From assembly GCA_035692985.1 (NCBI GenBank), contig DASSHG010000003.1, positions 1-64,000 on the forward strand: a DNA stretch of 64,000 nt, read 5' to 3'. The number at the start of each line of letters is the position of its first letter. Position 1 is the first letter of the stretch. This document shows, piece after piece, positions 55,507 through 61,957 of the stretch. Source of the DNA: JARIHC01 sp035692985 (GTDB lineage Bacteria; Patescibacteriota; Saccharimonadia; Saccharimonadales; UBA4665). The notes beneath the pieces were generated by a model. The model searched no databases. It saw only the letters and a program-made list of their open reading frames with translations, and was not told where the DNA came from. The position numbers and the translations under genes are program-made.

Positions 55507-56437
55507 GGTCCAGACGCAAGGCCCGCTCGACATTGCTCGTAATTTACAAGCAGAGGCTTTGAGGTTGGGTTCGTTCGCGCAGGCACATTTAGAACGGAAT
55601 CCACATGACCTTGCGGATCTCGCTAACAAAGTGCACCAGCTTGATTACGCTCATCCCTGGATGGGGCAGGAAATATCTATATACGGCATCCAGCTTACAG
55701 TTAGCATGGATAACGACGTGGCCATTCCGTACTGCTTGCCGCCAGACTCGCGACGCAATAATACGAGGGGTGTATATAACGGTATGACTATCCGGCATGT
55801 TTATGACGCCGAAACTGACGAGCAACAATACAAAGTAGTTTATATGTTACATAACGACACCATCGGGCCGCTGCTTGACCCTTTTGGTAATACGCATAAG
55901 ACCGATCGCTACAATTATGTATGTTTGCAGGGTAGTGAAGGTTCGCCGGCCTTGCCTGAAGACGCCCACAGCCTGCGAGACCTAGCGGACGATCCCGTAG
56001 TTGCCGAGATTGACAATATAGTATTAGACGAACAAGACGATCCGCTGCTCAAGATAGCCCGGCTCGGCGAGGTTGTGAACGAGGGGTTAGCGCTTGAGGA
56101 AGTCGAATTCGAGCCGATAGATTTAAACCACCAAAGAGCCAGTTATCTTAATTCACTTGGTTTGCATTACCAGGTACAGCTTGTAGTGAATGATCTCATA
56201 ATTGGCGACGCTGATGAGATCCCCGCAAATTACCTGTATAGCAGCCTGGAGAGCCATTTGACCTTTGAGCCATATTTTTTCACTATAGCACCAGGTTACG
56301 ATAGACTAACCGGACATGACGAGCCGCTTGCCGGAGGTCCTCCCGAGCTGTACGCGCATGTCGAAACGGAAGACGGGCAAATAGTGCTAGCTCCGCTTAA
56401 GAGTATTCTTGACGTGCGCGAACTACAATCTCATTAA
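55493..56437 (+). CDS. Orphan protein, about 314 aa, TTG start
   Basis: Not recognised. Acidic, soluble. The open frame extends upstream inside the preceding gene, but the best start is TTG 55493 because AAAGGA (55480-55485) is 7 nt upstream; TTG 55499 is the alternative. It overlaps the preceding gene by 14 nt. Contains the acidic stretch EIDNIVLDEQDDPLLK and a C-terminal beta-rich part. Confidence 0.65.
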   Translation: MKLNEVQTQGPLDIARNLQAEALRLGSFAQAHLERNPHDLADLANKVHQLDYAHPWMGQEISIYGIQLTVSMDNDVAIPYCLPPDSRRNNTRGVYNGMTIRHVYDAETDEQQYKVVYMLHNDTIGPLLDPFGNTHKTDRYNYVCLQGSEGSPALPEDAHSLRDLADDPVVAEIDNIVLDEQDDPLLKIARLGEVVNEGLALEEVEFEPIDLNHQRASYLNSLGLHYQVQLVVNDLIIGDADEIPANYLYSSLESHLTFEPYFFTIAPGYDRLTGHDEPLAGGPPELYAHVETEDGQIVLAPLKSILDVRELQSH

Positions 56438-56452
56438 TGCTATTATAAGGTG

Positions 56453-57034
56453 GTGAAGACCAAGACTGATAGAGCAAAACTTCCCAACACCTATGCTTTT
56501 ATCGACAGCCAAAACCTGAACCTGGGCAGCCAGCGCATGGGATGGAAGGTGGACTGGCGCAAATTCCGCAAGTACCTGGCCGATAAATACGGCGTCACCA
56601 AAGCTTATATGTTTATTGGCTACATGAGCGAAAACGAGTCGCTATACGAATACATGCATGAGTTGGGATTTTTGGTGGTCCTGAAACCGACAGTTGACAT
56701 TAGCGTCCACCCGCAGGTTGGCACGGCCGATAAACAGGATATTGAAAAAGATAAGCCGGACAAGCCCCAGGTCAAGGGCAACGTCGACGCCGAGCTGGTG
56801 CTTTACGCCATGAAAGAGCTGCCAAATTACGACCAGGCGATTATCGTTTCCGGCGACGGCGACTTTTTCAGCCTGGCCGAATACCTTGACCAGCTGGGCA
56901 AGCTGTCGCACATCCTAGCACCCAACTGGCAATATTCCAGCTTGCTCAAACCGTTTGAGTCCAAACTTGTCCGCCTCGACCAAAAGCGCCGCCAACTGGC
57001 CTACCACGACCGCAAAAAGAAGAAATCTTCGTAG
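56453..57034 (+). CDS. NYN (PIN-like) domain ribonuclease
   Basis: 193 residues. Acidic catalytic residues appear in FIDSQNLNLG, GNVDAELV and VSGDGDFFSLAEYL, the NYN/LabA pattern of metal-dependent RNases; a basic tail (RQLAYHDRKKKKSS) follows. Two GTG codons are possible; 56453 is preferred because the extended -10 TGCTATTAT (hexamer 56441-56446) lies 6 nt upstream, while 56450 would be only 3 nt away. Confidence 0.85.
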   Translation: MKTKTDRAKLPNTYAFIDSQNLNLGSQRMGWKVDWRKFRKYLADKYGVTKAYMFIGYMSENESLYEYMHELGFLVVLKPTVDISVHPQVGTADKQDIEKDKPDKPQVKGNVDAELVLYAMKELPNYDQAIIVSGDGDFFSLAEYLDQLGKLSHILAPNWQYSSLLKPFESKLVRLDQKRRQLAYHDRKKKKSS

Positions 57035-57086
57035 CCAGTTTTTGCTTAACAGGAGTATAATGTAGCCATTAATAGAGGAGGGGTTT

Positions 57087-57461
57087 ATGTTAGGCGACAA
57101 AGATGTCTGTGCCACGATCGCTGTCAGTGATCTGGACGCAGCCGAGAAATTTTATGGCGGAACGCTGGGTTTGGAGGCCGTGAAAGATGGCGGCGGAGGC
57201 GTATTCTACAAGTCCGGCAATAGCGGCATCTTCATCTACCAGTCAAGCAGTGCCGGCACCAACAAGGCGACTTACGCGGCCTGGTCGGTCGACGACGTTG
57301 AGGCGACAGCTAAAGAACTGGAAGGTAAAGGCGTAAAATTTGAACAATATGACGATCTGCCTGGTGAACGGCAGGGCAATATTCACATCATGGGTGATAT
57401 CAAATCGGCCTGGTTTACCGATCCGGAGGGCAATATTTTAAACATCGTGAACGGGATGTAG
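57087..57461 (+). CDS. VOC/glyoxalase-family protein
   Basis: 124 residues with two beta-alpha-beta-beta-beta units: VSDLDAAEKFYGGTLGLEAV and SAWFTDPEGNILNIV. Glyoxalase-type metal enzyme or antibiotic-binding protein; the substrate is unclear. GGAGG Shine-Dalgarno. The flavodoxin gene starts 3 nt after its stop, suggesting a small redox/detoxification operon. Confidence 0.88.
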   Translation: MLGDKDVCATIAVSDLDAAEKFYGGTLGLEAVKDGGGGVFYKSGNSGIFIYQSSSAGTNKATYAAWSVDDVEATAKELEGKGVKFEQYDDLPGERQGNIHIMGDIKSAWFTDPEGNILNIVNGM

Positions 57462-57464
57462 CTG

Positions 57465-58196
57465 ATGGCAGACACTAAAACCGATTTCTCAGGACTTAAA
57501 GCACTAGTCTTTAACGGCACATTAAGCAAGTCGCCAGAGTCCAGCCACACCGACCGGCTGATCAAAATCAGCACCGGCATAATGGAAAAACACGGCGTAA
57601 AAACAGAGCTGATCCGCACTATTGACCATCCGGATATCGCCACCGGCCTGTGGCCGGACATGCGCGAACACGGCTGGGATGAAGATGAGTGGCCAGACCT
57701 TTTCAAAAAAGTGTTGGCAGCCGATATCCTGGTTCTGGCTGGTCCGATCTGGCTGGGCGACAACAGCTCGCAGACCAAAAAGATCATTGAGCGGCTGTAT
57801 GCCTGCGGCGGCGAACAGAATAAACAAGGCCAATACGTTTACTACGGCAAAGTCGGCGGCTGCCTGATCACCGGCAATGAAGACGGTATCAAGCACTGCG
57901 CCATGGACGTACTCTACAGCCTGCAGCATCTCGGCTACACCATTCCGCCGCAGGCTGATGCCGGCTGGATCGGCGAAGCTGGTCCCGGCCCCAGCTACGG
58001 TGACGATGACGGCCACGGCGGCAAGATCGGTTTCGACAACGAGTTCACCAACCGCAACACCACCTTCATGACCTGGAACTTGATGCATCTGGCAAAAATG
58101 CTGAAAGATGCCGGCGGCGTTCCGACCGAGGGTAACCAGCGCTCCAAATGGGACACTGGCAGCCGTTTCGATTTCGAAAACCCAGAGTACCGTTAG
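57465..58196 (+). CDS. NAD(P)H-dependent FMN reductase / flavodoxin-like protein
   Basis: 243 residues. Flavodoxin fold: phosphate-binding loop NGTLSKSPESSHT, ILVLAGPIWLGDNSSQ and GGCLITGNEDG. Family members reduce quinones or nitro compounds. In the middle of a three-gene run with VOC and MBL genes (1-nt overlap with the latter). Confidence 0.85.
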   Translation: MADTKTDFSGLKALVFNGTLSKSPESSHTDRLIKISTGIMEKHGVKTELIRTIDHPDIATGLWPDMREHGWDEDEWPDLFKKVLAADILVLAGPIWLGDNSSQTKKIIERLYACGGEQNKQGQYVYYGKVGGCLITGNEDGIKHCAMDVLYSLQHLGYTIPPQADAGWIGEAGPGPSYGDDDGHGGKIGFDNEFTNRNTTFMTWNLMHLAKMLKDAGGVPTEGNQRSKWDTGSRFDFENPEYR

Positions 58197-58825
58197 TGAA
58201 AGTCACCAAATTCGTGCACTCCTGTTTATTGGTGGAAACACCTGAACGGACGGCTTTGTTTGATCCCGGTGTCATGAGCTCGCCAGCCATCGAAATTAAT
58301 AAAATCGACCGCCTAGATGATATTTTCATTACCCACGAGCATGCCGATCATAAAGACGTAGACTTCATTAAACAGCTGGTAACCAAGTTTCCTGATGTGC
58401 AAATAACTTCTACCAATCAAGTGGTCAGCCAGCTAGATGAGGCCGGCATCACTGCCAGCAACATACCACTCGCCGGAGTAGTTTTCTTCGAGTCACCCCA
58501 CGAAAGTGTTAAGCCGCTGTATCCACAACCGGAAGAAATAGGCATCCATTATCTGGACATTTTAAGTGACCCCGGCGATAGCCACAGTTTCAGCGAGACT
58601 AAAGCCGTACTGGCTTTGCCGGTGACAGCCCCCTGGGGCAGCACGATCCGGGCACTCAACTTGGCACTGGAACTTAAGCCAAAGCACGTCCTGCCGATCC
58701 ACGATTGGCACTGGCGCGACGAAGCCCGCGAACAAACCTACGGCATGTTTGAGCGCATCCTCGGCGAACAGGGAATTACTTTCCATAAGTTGCAAACTGG
58801 CGTTCCAGTCGACATCAGCGTATAA
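58196..58825 (+). CDS. Metallo-beta-lactamase-fold hydrolase
   Basis: 209 residues. Metal motif HxHxDH as THEHADHKD; further ligands in GDSHSF and PIHDWHWR. Resembles UlaG/YhfI-type hydrolases. I place the start at the GTG sharing one base with the upstream stop (TAGTG at 58194-58198), since N-terminal family residues (VTKFVHSCLLVE) begin there; a reading further upstream overlaps the flavodoxin gene. Confidence 0.85.
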   Translation: MKVTKFVHSCLLVETPERTALFDPGVMSSPAIEINKIDRLDDIFITHEHADHKDVDFIKQLVTKFPDVQITSTNQVVSQLDEAGITASNIPLAGVVFFESPHESVKPLYPQPEEIGIHYLDILSDPGDSHSFSETKAVLALPVTAPWGSTIRALNLALELKPKHVLPIHDWHWRDEAREQTYGMFERILGEQGITFHKLQTGVPVDISV

Positions 58826-58834
58826 GTCATAACA

Positions 58835-58863
58835 TTGACAAAATGCCTAGTTTTTGCTACAAT
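58835..58863 (+). promoter_or_regulatory. Consensus promoter of the small membrane protein at 58874
   Basis: TTGACA at 58835-58840, 17-nt spacer, TACAAT at 58858-58863; the ATG follows after 10 nt, giving a leader of a few nt at most. Confidence 0.75.
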
Positions 58864-58873
58864 ACTCTCTGTA

Positions 58874-59152
58874 ATGTCAAAAACAAACAAAACAAAGCTA
58901 CCTTCAACTGCGCTGCACGAGGCTGCTCAGCGGATTGGCCTAGTGATTATGTCAGGCGCCCTGACGCTGAGCGTGTTGAGCTTGCCAGATGACGCCAAGC
59001 GGATTATTCTCCCAACCCAGCCGTTACCGGCATGGGCGGGAGAGAGTAGCAATGCCAATAATCCAATCCGCCGCGAGCGGGAAGAAACGACGCCGCATTT
59101 CATTAGCTACAGTGAGGTCCAGCGTACAGCCAGCCGCTCCGGCCGTACTTAA
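58874..59152 (+). CDS. Small single-pass membrane protein, 92 aa
   Basis: Unknown. A basic N-terminus, one hydrophobic helix (IGLVIMSGALTLSVLSL), then a polar C-terminal tail ending in Arg/Ser. Start ATG 58874 is set by the promoter; an in-frame TTG upstream at 58835 lies inside the -35. First of two tandem small membrane genes, each with its own promoter, just before the division cluster. Confidence 0.65.
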   Translation: MSKTNKTKLPSTALHEAAQRIGLVIMSGALTLSVLSLPDDAKRIILPTQPLPAWAGESSNANNPIRREREETTPHFISYSEVQRTASRSGRT

Positions 59153-59154
59153 GC

Positions 59155-59183
59155 TTGACTATTTTAACCTTTTATGATAGGAT
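59155..59183 (+). promoter_or_regulatory. Promoter of the small membrane protein at 59190
   Basis: TTGACT at 59155-59160, 17-nt spacer, TAGGAT at 59178-59183; ATG 6 nt further on, so leaderless. Confidence 0.6.
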
Positions 59184-59189
59184 AACAAT

Positions 59190-59516
59190 ATGACATACTT
59201 CAGTTTTATAGACCAACACCCAAATACCGTACCAACCCCTCAACGGCCGGTTGATGCTAACTTGGCCATGACCGATTGGACCAGGGAAGATCGTCTTGAT
59301 CGGCGCGAAGCCGTCCAGGGCCGCGTAAATACCGTCAAAAGGATAGGAGCCAAGGCCGTTATCCCAATCGTGGCGCTTGCATTGGCAGCCGGTATTGTCC
59401 ATGAGTCAGCCGGTGCCGCTGGTAGTGAAGAAGCCGCTGCCGCCCACAAAGCGGCTCCGATCGAAAAAGCTCTGGATCATCGGATACCGCGATCTCCTGC
59501 CAATTCGGAACGATAA
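59190..59516 (+). CDS. Small single-pass membrane protein, 108 aa
   Basis: Unknown. A polar N-terminal half, a hydrophobic segment (AVIPIVALALAAGIVHESAGAA) and an Ala/Glu-rich tail. Similar overall layout to the gene before it (soluble, helix, tail), but I see no clear sequence identity. Followed by a terminator at 59611. Confidence 0.65.
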   Translation: MTYFSFIDQHPNTVPTPQRPVDANLAMTDWTREDRLDRREAVQGRVNTVKRIGAKAVIPIVALALAAGIVHESAGAAGSEEAAAAHKAAPIEKALDHRIPRSPANSER

Positions 59517-59610
59517 ACTTCAGAATCGTAATAACCGTCTAGTGCTCGCCGCTAAGGGCGACACACCACATAAAGCGTATTAGGCCATAATTTTGAAAAA
59601 CTGTGGAAAA

Positions 59611-59635
59611 GTGACGTACGAAACGTCGCTTTTTT
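59611..59635 (+). terminator. Intrinsic terminator before mraZ
   Basis: GTGACGT (59611-59617), 5-nt loop, ACGTCGC (59623-59629), then six T. Ends transcription of the small membrane genes just upstream of the mraZ control region. Confidence 0.75.
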
Positions 59636-59643
59636 AGTGTTTT

Positions 59644-59699
59644 TGGGTTGCAGTGGGTGAGTGTGGGTTGTACACTCATGTTAGTGGGTAATCGTGGGT
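59644..59699 (+). promoter_or_regulatory. MraZ operator: five TGGGT boxes
   Basis: TGGGT at 59644, 59654, 59664, 59685 and 59695 (starts). Spacing between starts is 10, 10, 21 and 10 nt, so boxes face the same helix side. MraZ of other bacteria binds TGGGn repeats spaced by 5 nt upstream of its own gene; this array matches that, lying 70-120 nt before the mraZ ATG. Confidence 0.85.
59648..59676 (+). promoter_or_regulatory. mraZ promoter inside the operator
   Basis: TTGCAG at 59648-59653, 17-nt spacer, TACACT at 59671-59676. Boxes 2 and 3 of the MraZ operator lie in the spacer and boxes 4 and 5 just after the predicted start point, so bound MraZ should block polymerase. Confidence 0.6.
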
Positions 59700-59766
59700 T
59701 AGCTAGCAAACCCCCACCATTAAATAAAAACCACTACAAAAAATATCAATCAACGGGATACATGGG

Positions 59767-60126
59767 ATGGCCACGGTAGACTACTTCGAAAGGAAACTCG
59801 ACGACAAGCGCCGGTTAACCATACCGGCGGAACTACGAGCCGAGTTCGCCAGCGGGGCAGTCCTTACCAGAGGCTTCCAAAAGTACCTTCATCTCTATCC
59901 AAAATCAGTGTGGGATGAGGCCGTTGAACCAAAGCTTGCCGGGGATATCCTCGATGAGCGGGTAGCCGATCTGAACGTACAGTTCAGGACGGGCAAGGTC
60001 GAGGGTGAGATCGACGCCAAGCAGGGTCGGATCAGCCTTGAGCAGCACCTGTTGGAGTATGCCGGCATCAAACGTGATGTCAGCGCCGTGCGGGTCGGAA
60101 AATACTGGCGCCTGATGGCCAAATAG
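59767..60126 (+). CDS. mraZ: Transcriptional regulator MraZ
   Basis: 119 residues with AbrB-like halves: RKLDDKRRLTIPAELRAEF in the first, and DAKQGRISLEQHLLEYAGI in the second. It forms ring oligomers and represses the dcw operon. The TGGGT array upstream supports autoregulation. First gene of the division/wall cluster; rsmH follows after 378 nt. Confidence 0.94.
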   Translation: MATVDYFERKLDDKRRLTIPAELRAEFASGAVLTRGFQKYLHLYPKSVWDEAVEPKLAGDILDERVADLNVQFRTGKVEGEIDAKQGRISLEQHLLEYAGIKRDVSAVRVGKYWRLMAK

Positions 60127-60504
60127 CATCGGCAAGCCAAAAAGTTCCTTAACAATCCGGAAAAGACTAAATGATTAAGGGCGTCTCAAAAGATACGTTC
60201 AAGGTCAGCTAGTCGGCAGTCAACCAGTGGACCCAATAGCAAACCACTTTAAAAATCTCGCACCTTACTCAAAAACACCTCCCAAAACTCCACCTCACAC
60301 ATAAGTCTCTCAAACTCGGTGTTGGCGAAATGTAATTTTACGTCTTGCTGACACCACACAAAAACAAAAACTCTCAAAAAACAAACAGTTGGCTGCTGGC
60401 TAGGTGACCTTGCACAAGCGTTAGCGTAGCAAGGGAAGCTAGCTGCCGAGGGCGTGAAACCCCGCGGCCCTAGTGACCTTGCACAAACAAAAACAAACAA
60501 GTAG
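60127..60504 (+). other. Structured spacer between mraZ and rsmH with direct repeat
   Basis: No credible gene. The 14-mer GTGACCTTGCACAA occurs at 60404-60417 and 60473-60486. Between and around them are hairpins: CCTTGC/GCAAGG (within 60408-60434), CTAG-rich arms around 60398 and 60439, and AGGGC/GCCCT near 60449-60471. The last 20 nt before rsmH are A/C-rich (AACAAAAACAAACAAG). The element may be a leader controlling rsmH. Confidence 0.4.
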
Positions 60505-61437
60505 ATGCACCAAAACAAAAACCAAAATGAAATTGAACACGTTCCGGTACTACTGGACGATGTGCTGCGGTATCTGGATCCGCGGGCCGGGGAAAGTTAC
60601 CTCGACCTGACGGCCGGTTATGGCGGCCATGCCGCCGCTGTGCTGGAGCGGACCGGCCAAATGGCTGGCAGCGTGTTGGTCGACCGCGATGAAGCGGCGG
60701 CCAAGAAGCTGCGGCAACGGTTCGGCGAACGGATAGAGCTGCGCCACCAGGATTACTTGGCGGCCAGCCGGGATCTATCAGCCAGCGGGCGGCAGTTTGA
60801 TCTTATTTTGGCGGATGTGGGCGTATCGTCACCGCACCTTAACTCAGCAGAACGGGGCTTTTCTATCCAGCAGTCGGGACCGCTCGATATGCGGATGGAC
60901 CAGAGCCAGGCGTTAACAGCCGGTTACATCGTGAATAATTACGATGAGGACCAGTTGGCACAGCTGCTAAAAAAATACGGCGAGGAGCCGAAAGCTCGGC
61001 AGATCGCGCGGTTGATTATAGCTGTGCGGCCACTGGCTAACACCGGTGAACTGGCCGCTGTGGTCTCCAAGGCTTGGCCGGGACGCAGCCGGATCCATCC
61101 GGCAACGCGCACCTTCCAGGCACTCAGGATCGCCGTTAATGATGAGCTGGAGCAACTTCGCCAAAGTTTGCCGCTGTGGTTGGAATTGTTAGCACCTGGC
61201 GGACGGATAGCTGTCATCAGCTTCCATAGTCTGGAAGACCGCATAGTAAAGCAGGCTTTCGCTGCCATGAGCGGTGACCGCTACGATGCCGAGCTCAGAT
61301 TGCTCACCAAGCGCCCCGTAACCGTTTCATCATCAGAAATTGTCCATAATCCGCGCGCCCGCAGCGCTAAGTTGCGAGCCGCAGTGAAAATAAACAAACA
61401 GAAAGGGAACACTGATGCCTATCCAGGTAAAAAGTAG
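60505..61437 (+). CDS. rsmH: 16S rRNA (cytosine-1402-N4)-methyltransferase
   Basis: 310 residues. Opens HVPVLLDDVLRYL; motif I YLDLTAGYGGHAAAVL; RGFSIQQSGPLDMRMD and the C-terminal VISFHSLEDRIVKQ are RsmH hallmarks. Methylates C1402 in the decoding centre. A 12-residue Asn/Gln/Lys-rich N-terminal extension (HQNKNQNEIE) precedes the usual start, matching the A/C-rich DNA upstream. Confidence 0.95.
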   Translation: MHQNKNQNEIEHVPVLLDDVLRYLDPRAGESYLDLTAGYGGHAAAVLERTGQMAGSVLVDRDEAAAKKLRQRFGERIELRHQDYLAASRDLSASGRQFDLILADVGVSSPHLNSAERGFSIQQSGPLDMRMDQSQALTAGYIVNNYDEDQLAQLLKKYGEEPKARQIARLIIAVRPLANTGELAAVVSKAWPGRSRIHPATRTFQALRIAVNDELEQLRQSLPLWLELLAPGGRIAVISFHSLEDRIVKQAFAAMSGDRYDAELRLLTKRPVTVSSSEIVHNPRARSAKLRAAVKINKQKGNTDAYPGKK

Positions 61438-61474
61438 CTCCCGGGCTTACAAGATTCGCGTTCGCGTGGTCTAA
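61415..61474 (+). CDS. Possible 19-residue peptide overlapping rsmH end
   Basis: ATG 61415 to TAA 61474 encodes a very basic peptide beginning MPIQVKSSSRAYK. AAAGG lies 8 nt upstream, and the ORF straddles the rsmH stop. It may be a leader peptide or chance; no other evidence. Confidence 0.25.
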   Translation: MPIQVKSSSRAYKIRVRVV

Positions 61475-61485
61475 AGCCAAAGCGC

Positions 61486-61511
61486 CCAGTCCCGCCTAAA
61501 AACGGGGCTGG
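61486..61511 (+). promoter_or_regulatory. Hairpin between rsmH and ftsL
   Basis: CCAGTCCCG (61486-61494), 8-nt loop, CGGGGCTGG (61503-61511), nine pairs with one G-U. No T-tract follows, so it is not a standard terminator; it could stabilise mRNA or mark processing. Confidence 0.4.
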
Positions 61512-61551
61512 ACCAAGCAAGACAAATACAAAAATAAAAAGAAAGTAATAT

Positions 61552-61899
61552 ATGACATACTCCAGCAGCCTGGCCATGAACCGCCAACGTTTTTCTGGGC
61601 GCAACCAGAATTCGGTTAGTTTCCAGGTGCGGGCCCGCACTTTGGGACCGGTCAGCAACACCATTATCCTGATTGTACTGGCATGTTTGCTTGGATTGCT
61701 GTATCTGACGCAAGTGACCAAGACCAACGCCTACGGTTATCAGATCAATAGTTTGCAGCAGCAACAAGCCCGCCTAAAGAGCCAGCACGACAACCTGGAA
61801 GTCGACTCGGCCCGCTTGCAATCGCTCAGCCGGGTTCAAAACAGCGCCGCCGCCAAAAACATGGTTTCGGTCGCACCAAGTGCTACCGCCAAGAACTGA
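61552..61899 (+). CDS. FtsL/DivIC-like septum protein
   Basis: 115 residues: cytoplasmic basic region, one helix (TIILIVLACLLGLLYLTQV), then a coiled coil (YQINSLQQQQARLKSQHDNL). The size, topology and place between rsmH and ftsI are those of FtsL. The sequence itself is too divergent for certain assignment. Confidence 0.8.
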   Translation: MTYSSSLAMNRQRFSGRNQNSVSFQVRARTLGPVSNTIILIVLACLLGLLYLTQVTKTNAYGYQINSLQQQQARLKSQHDNLEVDSARLQSLSRVQNSAAAKNMVSVAPSATAKN

Positions 61900-61929
61900 T
61901 GACAGGTTACCGCCAAAGCGCCTGTCATC
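61898..61929 (+). terminator. Inverted repeat at the ftsL end
   Basis: GATGACAGG (61898-61906) and CCTGTCATC (61921-61929), a perfect 9-bp stem with a 14-nt loop, starting in the ftsL stop codon. A weak T-rich stretch follows. Given the separate leaderless promoter for ftsI just after it, it may end or attenuate upstream transcription. Confidence 0.45.
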
Positions 61930-61945
61930 TCTTGAGAGGTTGTTT

Positions 61946-61951
61946 TATAAT
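61946..61951 (+). promoter_or_regulatory. -10 element of ftsI
   Basis: TATAAT at 61946-61951, 6 nt before the ATG at 61958. No strong -35 at 17 nt upstream (TGTCAT). Confidence 0.5.
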
Positions 61952-61957
61952 ATAGGT

